Both the position numbers and the translations under genes were made by a program. A DNA stretch of 64,000 nt from Phycisphaeraceae bacterium (GTDB lineage Bacteria > Planctomycetota > Phycisphaerae > Phycisphaerales > UBA1924), in assembly GCA_019636625.1 (NCBI GenBank), contig JAHBXE010000001.1, forward strand, positions 1 to 64,000, given 5' to 3'. Each line of letters opens with the position of its first letter. Positions within the stretch are counted from its first letter, which is position 1. Of this stretch, positions 8,320 to 16,817 are shown piece by piece. The notes under the pieces are model-generated. The model searched no databases. It had not been told where the DNA came from and saw only the letters and a list, made by a program, of their open reading frames with translations.

Positions 8320-11300
8320 CTACCAATCCAACGGTGCCAGCCACGCCTTGGCAAGGTCGTCGGTGCGCATGTCCACGTGCTGAGAAGTCCATGTGAGGCG
8401 GCTCGTGCTATCAAGCGCACCCAGTTGCGTGATCGGGGTATTGCTGGCGAGGCTGCGGATGGCGGAGATGTTCTCCGGCGGGACTTCGAGCAGGTAGCGG
8501 CTGGGGGACTCGGAGAACGCCGCGGCGATGGGGTCGGGATGCACCGCGGCGAGATCGATGCTCGCGCCGAGGCCGGGGGAGGCGATGAGCATTTCGGCGA
8601 TGGCGACGAGGAGGCCGCCGTCGGAGACGTCGTGGGCGGAGGCGATGAGGCCCCGCTGGATGAGCTCGAAGATGAGGCGGGCGGTTTGGGGGCCGGCGGA
8701 GAGGTCGGTGATGGGGACTGGGGATGAGGGTGTGGCGCACGCCTCGGAGAGGCGTGCCACCTTCTGGTAGTGGGATCCGCCCATCGCGTTTGTCGTCTTG
8801 CCGATGAGAAGCAGAACATTGCCGGCCTTCTTCGCATCCATGCTCACGCAGCGGTTGATGTCGGGAACGATGCCGAGGCCCGTGATGAGGAGCGTGGGGG
8901 GGATCTCGATCACATGTTCATTGCCGGTGGCGGGGTCGGTGTACTTGAGTTGGTTGTTCAGCGAGTCCTTGCCGGAGACGAAAGGAGTTCGGTAGGCCTT
9001 GGCGCCGTCGTAGCAGCCCTCGGCGGCGCGGACGAGCGTGCCGAGGTTTTCCGGTTTGGCGCAGCTTGGCCAGCAGAAGTTGTCGAGGATGGCGATGCGG
9101 GAGGGGTCCGCGCCGACGCAGACCAAGTTCCGCACGCACTCATCGATGGCGGCAAGGGCCATGAGGTACGGATCGCCGCCGACAGCGGTATCGCCGACGC
9201 CGGTCTGCAGGCCGCAGGCGATGGCGATGCCGCGGCCGGAGCCGGGGATGGGTTCGAGGACGGCGGCGTTTCCGTGGCCGCGGGAGGCGGGGCCGACGAG
9301 GGGTTTGGCGACGGTGTTGCCCTGCACCTCGTGGTCGTACTGGCGGATGATCCAGTGCTTGGAAGCGATATTGGGGTGAGAGAGGAGAGAGAGGAGCGAG
9401 TCAGCGAGACAGCGAGACAGGGAGACAGGGCCGGGCATACCCGAACCACGCGGCTCTGTGGTGTTACTGAGTCTCTGTCTCGCCACTTCGCAGTCTTGCT
9501 TCTTCGCTGCTTCGCAGTTTCGCTGACTCGCTGTCTCGCTTTCTTCACCCTTCCACACCGCTTCCCTGACCGGCTGCGGGATTCCTTCGTGGAGGAAGTG
9601 GGTATCGAGTCGGCCGACTTCATGGCCCTTGTAGTGGAGGATGATTTCCTTGGAAGGCGTGCCGAAAGTGCCGAGATCGGCGAGCTCGACGCCTTCTTCG
9701 AGGCAAATCCGGCGGAGGGCTTCGATGTTGTGCTGGGGAACGGCGAGGACCATTCGTTCCTGGGCCTCGCTGATCCAGATTTCGGTGTACGAGAGGCCGT
9801 CGTACTTCAGCGGGGCGCGTTCAAGGTGGACCTCGGCGCCGAGCTTGGCGCCCATCTCGCCGACGGCGGAGGAAAAGCCGCCGGCGCCGCAATCGGTGAT
9901 GGCGTGGAAGAGCTGGTCTTCATCGCGCGCGCGGAGGATGGCGTCGAGAAGGCGCTTTTCCTCGATGGCGTTGCCGATCTGGACGGCGTGGGAGAACTCG
10001 TCGGCGCTGGTGCCTTCGAGCTCGGAGGAGGAGAAGGTGGCGCCGTGGATGCCGTCGCGGCCCGTGCGCCCGCCCAGGGCGATGATGTGGTCACCCGGCT
10101 TGGCTTCGCCCTTGATCTTGTGCCGTGGCATGAGGCCGATGCAGCCGCAGAAGACGAGGGGGTTGCCGATGTACCGGTCGTCGAAGTACACCGCGCCGTT
10201 GACGGTGGGGATTCCCATGCGGTTGCCGTAGTCGCGGACGCCGGCGACCACGTCGGTGAGGATGCGGCGTGGGTGGAGCGTGCCGGGAGGCAGTGACGCC
10301 GTGACGCCGTGACGCAGTGACGGAGACGAGGCGCAAGGCGCCGGAGAACCCGCTGCGTCACTGCGTGACTCTGTCACTTTGTCACTTCTCCACGCGACGC
10401 AGAAGACATCGGTGTTCGCGATCGGCTTGGCGGCCAGGCCGGTGCCGATGACGTCGCGGATGCAGCCGCCGGCGCCCGTCGCCGCGCCGCCGTAGGGCTC
10501 GATGGCGGAGGGGTGGTTGTGGGTTTCGACCTTGATGCAGACGGCGTGCTGGTCGTCGAGGGCGATGACGCCGGCGTTGTCCTTGAAGACGGAGAGGGTC
10601 CAATCGACGCCGTCGGCAATCAGCTCGAACGTGGCCGCAGCGACGGTGCTCTTGAGGAGATTGTCGATGGTGATGGAGCCGTCGGGGTTGACCGTGTGCC
10701 CGGGCCGGCCGGCCCATCGGATCGGGTCGTTCCCCGTCCCGCTTTCCAGCTGTTTCGCTCGTTCGCTTCGATACCGGATCTTGCTCTTGAGCGTCTTGTG
10801 GACGCAGTGCTCGGACCAGGTCTGGGCGAGGGTTTCGAGTTCGATGTCCGTAGGTTCGCGGCCCTGGCGCTGGTACTCGGCCTGTATGGCTTTCATTTCG
10901 TCGAGGCTGAGGAAGAGGTGGGCCTCGCGGGAGAGCTTGGTCAACTGGGTGTCGGACAGGTGACGGATGGGGATGTGGGTGAGTTTGAACTGGTACGCCT
11001 TGCCGCGGGGAAGGGAGTCGGGGGTGAAGGGGCCGGTGTGGACACGGTGGACGACGGGGTTGGCGAGGATGCGGGTGGCCAGCTCTGTGGCCTGGTCGGG
11101 GGAGGCGCCGGCGAGGTCGAAGCGGAGGCCGGTGGAGACCGCGGGTTCGATGCCGGTGAGATCGCGGATGGCTTCGCGCACGGACTGCGCCACAGGGTCC
11201 ATGACGCCGGGGAGGGGGTGGACCTCGATGGTGGCGGCGCCGGGCTGGGAGGGAGTGGCGCCGGTCGCGGCGGACTCGGTGACGGGGTCGGCGAGGAGGC

Positions 11301-11493
11301 CATCGCGGACCTGGGCGAGTTGAGAGGAGGACAGCGGGCCTTCGATGAGGTAGATGCGAGCGGACCGCACGGAGGCGACGGGAATCCCGATGGCGCGGGC
11401 CTGGCGCTCGACGGAGCGTGCCTTGGGATCATCCATCCCGGGGCGGGGTCGGACTTCGAAACGGTGCACACGGGTCGCGGCGGTTTCCGGCAT
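8320..11493 (-). CDS. purL: phosphoribosylformylglycinamidine synthase, PurSL fusion
   Basis: Protein of 1057 residues for the fourth step of purine synthesis. Two consecutive PurS-like domains lie at the N-terminus, each opening with a V-H-x-x-P-x-P-G-x-x-D-P pattern (about 8-80 and 90-160). The PurL part follows: LTQLTKLS helix, TWSEHCVHK, VETHNHPSAIEPYGGAATGAGG split over two motifs, YGNRMGIPTVNG, ITDCGAGGFSSAVGEMG, SEAQERMV, and the second half with SGKDS and HDVSDGG. The glutaminase PurQ is not in the window. Three stretches do not belong to the family and match inverted-repeat DNA: residues about 367-403, 650-708 and 911-921. The start at ATG 11493 is just before the first PurS domain. 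Confidence 0.93.
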   Translation of the reverse strand: MPETAATRVHRFEVRPRPGMDDPKARSVERQARAIGIPVASVRSARIYLIEGPLSSSQLAQVRDGLLADPVTESAATGATPSQPGAATIEVHPLPGVMDPVAQSVREAIRDLTGIEPAVSTGLRFDLAGASPDQATELATRILANPVVHRVHTGPFTPDSLPRGKAYQFKLTHIPIRHLSDTQLTKLSREAHLFLSLDEMKAIQAEYQRQGREPTDIELETLAQTWSEHCVHKTLKSKIRYRSERAKQLESGTGNDPIRWAGRPGHTVNPDGSITIDNLLKSTVAAATFELIADGVDWTLSVFKDNAGVIALDDQHAVCIKVETHNHPSAIEPYGGAATGAGGCIRDVIGTGLAAKPIANTDVFCVAWRSDKVTESRSDAAGSPAPCASSPSLRHGVTASLPPGTLHPRRILTDVVAGVRDYGNRMGIPTVNGAVYFDDRYIGNPLVFCGCIGLMPRHKIKGEAKPGDHIIALGGRTGRDGIHGATFSSSELEGTSADEFSHAVQIGNAIEEKRLLDAILRARDEDQLFHAITDCGAGGFSSAVGEMGAKLGAEVHLERAPLKYDGLSYTEIWISEAQERMVLAVPQHNIEALRRICLEEGVELADLGTFGTPSKEIILHYKGHEVGRLDTHFLHEGIPQPVREAVWKGEESETASQRNCEAAKKQDCEVARQRLSNTTEPRGSGMPGPVSLSRCLADSLLSLLSHPNIASKHWIIRQYDHEVQGNTVAKPLVGPASRGHGNAAVLEPIPGSGRGIAIACGLQTGVGDTAVGGDPYLMALAAIDECVRNLVCVGADPSRIAILDNFCWPSCAKPENLGTLVRAAEGCYDGAKAYRTPFVSGKDSLNNQLKYTDPATGNEHVIEIPPTLLITGLGIVPDINRCVSMDAKKAGNVLLLIGKTTNAMGGSHYQKVARLSEACATPSSPVPITDLSAGPQTARLIFELIQRGLIASAHDVSDGGLLVAIAEMLIASPGLGASIDLAAVHPDPIAAAFSESPSRYLLEVPPENISAIRSLASNTPITQLGALDSTSRLTWTSQHVDMRTDDLAKAWLAPLDW
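8732..8761. repeat. family A palindrome inside purSL
   Basis: ACGCCTC (8739-8745), GGA loop, GAGGCGT (8749-8755), then GCCACC (8756-8761); GTGGC precedes it at 8733-8737 so the outer arms pair too. This is the same sequence as the arms of the element at 54271-54324 in valS. It is read in the purSL frame as about ten residues (VARLSEACAT) at about 911-921, followed by a short Ser/Pro-rich stretch. Confidence 0.75.
9397..9542. repeat. family B 8-bp-word inverted repeat inside purSL
   Basis: The left arm has four tandem 8-mers, CGAGTCAG, CGAGACAG, CGAGACAG and GGAGACAG (9397-9428). The right arm has seven 8-mers from 9487 to 9542, including TTCGCAGT (twice), TTCGCTGA, CTCGCTGT and CTCGCTTT, largely complementary to the left arm. 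Read through in purSL it encodes a polar, Ser/Glu/Arg-rich stretch of about 60 residues that PurL proteins normally lack. Confidence 0.75.
10291..10384. repeat. family B 8-bp-word inverted repeat inside purSL
   Basis: Left arm: CAGTGACG, CCGTGACG, CCGTGACG, CAGTGACG (10291-10322). Right arm: CTGCGTCA, CTGCGTGA, CTCTGTCA, CTTTGTCA (10353-10384). There are four 8-mers per side around a 30-base centre, and the arms are complementary. It encodes about 35 residues in PurL between the DVFCVAW strand and the LHPRRIL segment, where relatives have a short loop. Confidence 0.78.
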
Positions 11494-11585
11494 GCCGCGA
11501 TGATACGAGACGAGTCGGGCTGTCGGCCCGGGGCGGGCGTGGGAATGCGGCCGCGATGAGGGCAACTGTGCTACATTGAGGCCCC

Positions 11586-13475
11586 ATGTCCGCGAGCCAG
11601 GAAGGCAAAGCAACGGCCCGAACGACCGACCATGACCGTGCCCCGGCTGGGACGGTCCTGTTCGAGGTGGCGTGGGAGGTGTGCAACCAGGTCGGCGGGA
11701 TTTACCAGGTGATTCGGTCGAAGGCCGAGACGATCGGGGATCGGTGGAAGGAGTCGTACTGCCTGGTAGGGCCGTACGTGGAGTCGAAGGCGGCGGTGGA
11801 GTTTGAGCCGACGAAGGCGACGGGGTGGATGGCGACGCTGCTGAACTCGCTGCGGGATGAGGGGCTGAACATCCATCACGGTCGGTGGCTGATTCCCGGG
11901 AATCCGCGCGTGCTGCTGATCGAGCACGGGGTATCGCCGAAGCGGTTGGCGGAGATCAAGTACCGGTTGTGGAAGGACCACGGCGTGGAGTCGCCGTCGG
12001 GGGATGGGTTGATCGACGGCGCGGCGTCGTTTGGGGATGGGGTGCGTCGGCTGGTGCAGCGGGCGTGCGAGCTGTGGCCGCTGGCGCAGATCAAGTCCAA
12101 GAGCGGATCGAACGTGGGGGGAGAGTCGCGGCGGGTGGTGGCGCACTTTCACGAGTGGCTCGGTGGGCTGGCGCTGCCGATGCTGCGGCATGAGAAGTCG
12201 ACGGCGGCGCTGGTGTTCACGACGCACGCGACGCTGCTGGGACGGTACATCGCGTCGAGCGAGGACGGGTTCTACGACCGGCTGCCGTGGCTGAACGGGT
12301 ACGAGCAGGCGGCGAAGTACAACGTCAAGGCGCAGTTCGCGATGGAACGGGCGTGCGCGCACGCGGCGCACGTATTCACGACGGTGTCCGCGATCACGGC
12401 GGAGGAGTGCGGGCAGTTGCTGGGGCGTTCGCCGGATCTGGTGACGCCCAACGGGTTGAACATCGCGCAGTATTACGCGGCGCACCAGATGCAGTTCTGG
12501 CACGCGGAGTACAAGGAACGGATTCACCAGTTCGTGATGGGTCACTTCTTCCCGAGCTACTCGTTCGACCTCGACAAGACGCTCTACTTCTTCACGAGCG
12601 GGCGGTTTGAGCCTCGCAACAAGGGATTTGACCTGTGCCTGGAGTCGCTCGCGCGGCTCAACGCGGAGCTCAAGGCGGCGAACCTGGGGATCACGGTGGT
12701 GTTCTTCATCGTGACCAGCCGGCAGACCAAGTCGATCAACCCGATTGTGCTTGAGAAGCGCGGCGTGTTGAACGAGCTGCGACAAGTCACTCGGAAGATC
12801 ACGGACGGGCTTGGGGAGAAGCTGTTCCGGTCGGGCGCCTCGGGGGAGAAGATCCACCTCGACGACATGGTGGATGACTACTGGAGGCTTCGCTACCGGC
12901 GGACGCAGTTTGCGCTGAAGACGAACCGGTTGCCGCTGGTCAACACGCACATGCTGGACGACGACTGGCTGGACCCTGTGCTCAACCAGATCCGGTACCT
13001 GAACCTCATCAACAAGCCGGAGGATCCCGTCAAGGTGGTGTACCACCCGGAGTTCATCAACCCGGTGAACCCGCTGTGGGGGATCGAGTACGACCAGTTT
13101 GTTCGGGGGTGCCACCTCGGCATATTCCCGAGCCTGTACGAGCCGTGGGGGTACACGCCGCTCGAGTGCCTGGCGTTGGGCGTACCGGCGATTACGAGCG
13201 ACCTGGCCGGGTTCGGACGCTACGCGATGGAGCACTTCATCGGGCACCAGGAACTGGGGCTGTCGGTCATCCACCGGCGAGGGCGGTCGTACCACGACGC
13301 CGCGGCGGAAATGTGCCGCATGATGCTGGACTACTGCATGCAGCGACGGCGCGACCGCATCGCGCTGCGGAACGCGGTGGAGCGGTTCAGTTGGGAGTTC
13401 GACTGGTCGCGCCTGGGGCCGGCGTACCACCGGGCGCATGACATGGCGCTGGAGAGGCGGGGAGGAGAGGGATGA
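11586..13475 (+). CDS. eukaryote-type glycogen synthase, GT3 family
   Basis: Protein of 629 residues that should extend alpha-1,4-glucan from UDP-glucose in the cytoplasm. It resembles fungal and animal glycogen synthases (family GT3), not bacterial GlgA (GT5): the N-terminal FEVAWEVCNQVGGIYQVIRSKA pattern (about 26-47), AHFHEW, THATLLGRY, FTTVSAIT, VTPNGLN, and the E-x7-E catalytic pair E519/E527 within EPWGYTPLE. The conserved FTSGRFEPRNKGFD block is present too. Length is close to the catalytic core of GT3 enzymes, lacking long regulatory tails. Divergent from purSL with 92 bases between them; rnhA follows. GT3 enzymes are known in a few bacteria including Bacteroidetes and planctomycetes. 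Confidence 0.9.
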   Translation: MSASQEGKATARTTDHDRAPAGTVLFEVAWEVCNQVGGIYQVIRSKAETIGDRWKESYCLVGPYVESKAAVEFEPTKATGWMATLLNSLRDEGLNIHHGRWLIPGNPRVLLIEHGVSPKRLAEIKYRLWKDHGVESPSGDGLIDGAASFGDGVRRLVQRACELWPLAQIKSKSGSNVGGESRRVVAHFHEWLGGLALPMLRHEKSTAALVFTTHATLLGRYIASSEDGFYDRLPWLNGYEQAAKYNVKAQFAMERACAHAAHVFTTVSAITAEECGQLLGRSPDLVTPNGLNIAQYYAAHQMQFWHAEYKERIHQFVMGHFFPSYSFDLDKTLYFFTSGRFEPRNKGFDLCLESLARLNAELKAANLGITVVFFIVTSRQTKSINPIVLEKRGVLNELRQVTRKITDGLGEKLFRSGASGEKIHLDDMVDDYWRLRYRRTQFALKTNRLPLVNTHMLDDDWLDPVLNQIRYLNLINKPEDPVKVVYHPEFINPVNPLWGIEYDQFVRGCHLGIFPSLYEPWGYTPLECLALGVPAITSDLAGFGRYAMEHFIGHQELGLSVIHRRGRSYHDAAAEMCRMMLDYCMQRRRDRIALRNAVERFSWEFDWSRLGPAYHRAHDMALERRGGEG

Positions 13476-13586
13476 CGGCTCAGGGATCACAGGGCCAATG
13501 AGCGAGAGTAACCTTGCCCGCATGTCTCGTGTGTTCAGCGATCGGGCTCCCAGCGCCGAACGTCGCGCGTTCGGCGGAGCAACTTC

Positions 13587-14060
13587 ATGACCGATGCGTC
13601 ACTTCCCAAAGTCGAGCTCTACACCGATGGCGCCTGTTCGGGGAATCCCGGCCCCGGCGGCTGGGCATTCATCCTTCGTCACCCGGCAACCGGGAAGGAG
13701 ATCGAGAAGTTCGGCGCTGAGCTCGAGACCACAAACAACCGCATGGAGCTGATCGGCGCCATCGAGGGCCTCGCCTCGCTCAAGTCGCGGTCGGTGGTGC
13801 ATCTCTATTCAGATTCCCAGTACGTGCTTAACGGGCTCAAGACCTGGATCAAGGATTGGAAGGCCCGCGGTTGGAAGACCGCGGCCAAGAAGCCCGTGAA
13901 GAACATCGACCTCTGGCAGAAGCTCGACGAACTGGCCGCGGCGCACGAAGTGCACTTCCACTGGATCCGCGGGCACAACGAGCACCCGGAGAACGAGCGG
14001 GCGGATCGGCTGGCGGTGGCGGCGCGGGAGGCGTTGGTGCGGGAGGGTGGGTCTCGATAA
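13587..14060 (+). CDS. rnhA: ribonuclease HI
   Basis: Protein of 157 residues, full length for RNase HI, which removes RNA from RNA-DNA hybrids. Catalytic residues are in place: D14 in [16 protein letters not shown]54 in TTNNRMEL, D76 in LYSDSQY, H130 in [12 protein letters not shown] and D140 in RADRLA. The basic-protrusion segment around [16 protein letters not shown] is also present. ATG 13587 is the start that gives a typical N-terminus. It lies 111 bases behind the glycogen synthase gene. Confidence 0.95.
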   Translation: MTDASLPKVELYTDGACSGNPGPGGWAFILRHPATGKEIEKFGAELETTNNRMELIGAIEGLASLKSRSVVHLYSDSQYVLNGLKTWIKDWKARGWKTAAKKPVKNIDLWQKLDELAAAHEVHFHWIRGHNEHPENERADRLAVAAREALVREGGSR

Positions 14061-14325
14061 CTGGGGGATTGGGTCGGCGCGAGTTGGGGAGGGGGGGGGG
14101 AGGGGGAAGAGGCAGGGGAAAGCCTGCGCTGGTCGGAGTCTTTGCCGATTGGGCCGCGGACCTTTCGTGGGCGTCGCCGGCCGCTACAACCGGCACACCT
14201 TGTCGAGACTCGCCGGTTTGCCGGGTCAACGCGGGCGGTGCTTCCGCCGATATCACGACGCGACCTTGCGCGCCTGTGACGGGCGCATCGCACGCCCCGC
14301 TGGTGAGAGAAACCCGGAGATTCCC
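14061..14325. other. intergenic region with poly-G tract
   Basis: No gene is seen. A purine-rich stretch at about 14083-14120 includes ten consecutive G at 14091-14100 flanked by AGGGGG-type blocks, similar in character to the other G tracts of this window. The rest presumably holds the promoter of the pilT operon. Confidence 0.5.
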
Positions 14326-15381
14326 GTGAAGCTCAACGACATCCTCAAGGCCGCGTACGACGCCGACGCTTCCGACGTGCACCTGATCGCGGGGCAACCG
14401 CCGGTGATCCGGGTGCACCAAGTGATGACGCCGATGGATGCGCCGGTGATCTCGCCGGCGACGGCTCGGCAGATGTTCGAGCAGATGAGCTCGGCGGAGA
14501 CGCAGGCGACGTTTGACCGTCAGAAGGATGCGGACTTCTCGTACGAGGTGCAGGGCCTGGCGCGGTACCGTGTCAACGCGCACATGCAGCGCGGGGCGGT
14601 CGGCCTGGCGATGCGCATGATCAAGACGAAGGTTCCGCCCTTGGCGAACCTCAACCTGCCGGAGGTCATCGCCCGGCTGACGTATCTTCCCCGCGGCCTG
14701 GTGCTCGTGACGGGCGATACGGGTTCGGGCAAGTCGACCACGCTCGCGGCGATGATCCAGGCGATGAACGAGCGGTACCGCAAGCACATCATCACGCTCG
14801 AGGACCCGGTCGAGTACACGTTCAAGAGCGACAAGTGCCTGATCGAGCAGCGCGAGTTGGGGCAGGACATGCCCAGTTTCGCCAGCGGCCTCAAGCACGC
14901 GCTGCGTCAGGACCCGGACATCATCCTGGTGGGCGAAATGCGCGACCTCGAGACGACCGCCCTGGCGATCTCCGCGGCCGAGACCGGCCACTTGGTGCTG
15001 TCCACGCTGCACACCGTGAACGCGTCGCAGACGGTCGAACGTATCATCGATATGTACCCCGCGGGTCAGCAGAACCAGATCCGCTCGATGCTCTCGAACA
15101 CGCTGCAGGCCGTCGTGTCGCAGACCCTGTTCAGCCGGACGGACAAGCCGGGCATGGTGCCGGCGGTGGAGACGCTGCTGTGCACGCCCGCGGTGCGCAA
15201 CCTCATCCGTGAGGCCCGCACGTTCGAAATCCCGAACGTGATCGAGACCAATAGGGCCATCGGGATGAGCAGCCTGGACAGCTCGATCGCGGAGTTGTAC
15301 TTCAACGGGATGATCTCGAAGGAAGACGCGATTGCGCAGGCCGCGTACCCGGACAAGCTGGAGCGGCAGCTGGTGGCGTAG
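14326..15381 (+). CDS. pilT: type IV pilus retraction ATPase PilT
   Basis: Protein of 351 residues, normal for PilT, the hexameric ATPase that powers pilus retraction. It has the N-terminal PAS-like domain with LIAGQPP and R-V-H, Walker A GDTGSGKST at about 130-138, the Asp box ITLEDPVEY, Walker B PDIILVGEMRD, the His box TGHLVLSTLHT, and the PilT-specific motif AVRNLIREA. The GTG at 14326 is preferred because GGAGA sits 7-11 bases upstream and the sequence after it (KLNDILKAAYDADASD) is the normal PilT N-terminus. First gene of the pilus cluster, followed by pilC after a 125-base repeat-containing gap. Confidence 0.95.
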   Translation: MKLNDILKAAYDADASDVHLIAGQPPVIRVHQVMTPMDAPVISPATARQMFEQMSSAETQATFDRQKDADFSYEVQGLARYRVNAHMQRGAVGLAMRMIKTKVPPLANLNLPEVIARLTYLPRGLVLVTGDTGSGKSTTLAAMIQAMNERYRKHIITLEDPVEYTFKSDKCLIEQRELGQDMPSFASGLKHALRQDPDIILVGEMRDLETTALAISAAETGHLVLSTLHTVNASQTVERIIDMYPAGQQNQIRSMLSNTLQAVVSQTLFSRTDKPGMVPAVETLLCTPAVRNLIREARTFEIPNVIETNRAIGMSSLDSSIAELYFNGMISKEDAIAQAAYPDKLERQLVA

Positions 15382-15395
15382 CGCAGGATCGCATC

Positions 15396-15503
15396 GAAGC
15401 AGTGATGCCGTCACGCAGGATCGAGCCTCAACGGAAAGGAACTGATGGAGTGAGCAGCGTCGTGTGATCGGGACCTCGGCACTGCTTCATTCCATCACTG
15501 CTC
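15396..15503. repeat. family B 8-bp-word inverted repeat between pilT and pilC
   Basis: The right arm consists of CACTGCTT, CATTCCAT and CACTGCTC (15480-15503), ending 3 bases before the pilC ATG. The left side has GAAGCAGT, GATGCCGT, CACGCAGG (15396-15419) and GAGTGAGC (15448-15455), which are partly complementary. It is the only intergenic copy seen and could fold over the pilC ribosome binding region. Confidence 0.6.
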
Positions 15504-15506
15504 ACC

Positions 15507-16733
15507 ATGCCGAACTACCGATACCAAGTTCGTACTGCTCAGAACCAGGTCCAGGTCGGCGTGGTGAGCGCTGACACCGTGGCGACGGCGGCGGCGGTGC
15601 TGCGAAACCAGGGCGTGCACGTCCTGTCGCTGACGCCGATCAACGCCTCGCTCGGGAACAACAAGGCGCTTCAGAAGCTTCGCGAGCTCAATGCCGGAAA
15701 GCCGAAGCAGAAGCACGTTCTCGACTTCACCACGCAGCTGTCGGTCATGATCAAGGCGGGCATCAACCTCCGCGCGGCCCTGGACGGCATCGCGGAGCAG
15801 ACCGATCACTCGACGTTCAAGAAGATCATCCTCGGGCTTAAGACGGACGTGGAGTCGGGCAAGCAGTTTTCCGATGCGATCGCGCGGCACCCGAAGCTCT
15901 TTGGCCCGTTGTACGTGAACATGGTGCGGGCGTCGGAAATGTCCGGCAGCTTCGCGAAGATGCTGGACCGAATCGCCGGCTACATCGCGCAGCAGATCGA
16001 AACGCGGAAGATGGTGGTGGGGGCCTCGATCTACCCCGGCGTGATCGGCACCATGGCGATCGCCGTGACGGTGTTCCTGCTGACGTTCGTGCTGCCCCGC
16101 TTCTACGCCGTCTTCGAGGGCAAGGAAGAGGTGCTGCCGTTTGCGACGAAGTTCCTGATGGGGATCAGCAAGTTCATGGTCGCGAACTGGCCGTACATTC
16201 TCGGTGGCGCGGTGATGGGGTTTGTGGGAGTGTTCGCGTTCCTCAAGACGGAGGTCGGGGCGTTCTGGGCCGACCGGACGAAGCTCACGGTGCCGATCCT
16301 GCGGACCATGTTCCGTTCGCTGTATATCTCCCGCTCGCTCCAGACCATGGGCCAGTTGATCAACGCGGGCGTGCCGATGCTGGACACGCTCGCCATAACG
16401 GGGGACATCTCGGGCAATCGCCTGTACAAAGGCATGTGGCGGTCCGTGTACTCGAGCGTGAAGCAGGGCAAGAAGATCACCGCCCCCCTGATGAAGACCC
16501 GCCTTCTCCCGCGCGCCGTTTCGCAGATGATCGCCGCGGGTGAAGAGTCCGGTAAGCTCGGCGAAGTGCTCGACGAAATCTCGGTCTTCTACAGCAAGCA
16601 GCTCAAAGAGCACATCAAGGCCGTGACCTCGATGATCGAGCCGATCATGATCATCGTTATGGGCGGTGTCGTCGGGTTCATCGCGATGGCGATTATCCTG
16701 CCGATCTTCAAGATGAGTCAGGTCGTGAAATAG
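15507..16733 (+). CDS. pilC: type II secretion F / PilC inner-membrane platform protein
   Basis: Protein of 408 residues with the two T2SSF domains of PilC/GspF, the membrane platform on which pilins assemble. The N-terminal YRYQVRTAQN strand leads into the first domain with FTTQLSVMIKAGINLRAALDGI (split over the family's Q-L-S-x-M-x-x-A-G motif). Membrane segments lie at about 182-200, 229-247 and 381-401. The second domain repeats the motif as LQTMGQLINAGVPML, and AAGEESGKLGEVL follows. Downstream of pilT on the same strand. No pilB ATPase gene is in the window. Confidence 0.93.
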   Translation: MPNYRYQVRTAQNQVQVGVVSADTVATAAAVLRNQGVHVLSLTPINASLGNNKALQKLRELNAGKPKQKHVLDFTTQLSVMIKAGINLRAALDGIAEQTDHSTFKKIILGLKTDVESGKQFSDAIARHPKLFGPLYVNMVRASEMSGSFAKMLDRIAGYIAQQIETRKMVVGASIYPGVIGTMAIAVTVFLLTFVLPRFYAVFEGKEEVLPFATKFLMGISKFMVANWPYILGGAVMGFVGVFAFLKTEVGAFWADRTKLTVPILRTMFRSLYISRSLQTMGQLINAGVPMLDTLAITGDISGNRLYKGMWRSVYSSVKQGKKITAPLMKTRLLPRAVSQMIAAGEESGKLGEVLDEISVFYSKQLKEHIKAVTSMIEPIMIIVMGGVVGFIAMAIILPIFKMSQVVK

Positions 16734-16817
16734 CCGATGGGAGGCTCGTGGCGTGGTGTGCGGGCGCTGGGTGGCGTCCGCGAACCACGTGTTGTCGGGA
16801 GGCCGGCAGGAGAGCCC

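Noticed and set aside
9397..9542. CRISPR-like short repeats
   Set aside because: The units are 8-bp words without spacers of constant length, they lie in a coding gene, and there are no cas genes.
8770..10296. A 508-codon open frame on the plus strand
   Set aside because: Shadow of purSL; Gly/Asp/Val-rich with no domain pattern.
8320..11493. purSL as a frameshifted or split pseudogene
   Set aside because: All insertions keep the frame, and every catalytic block before and after them is intact.
11571..13523. A 650-codon open frame on the minus strand
   Set aside because: Opposite the GT3 glycogen synthase, whose motifs are unmistakable.
13514..13720. Small 68-codon open frame before rnhA
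   Set aside because: It overlaps rnhA in another frame, has no ribosome binding site and no recognisable sequence.
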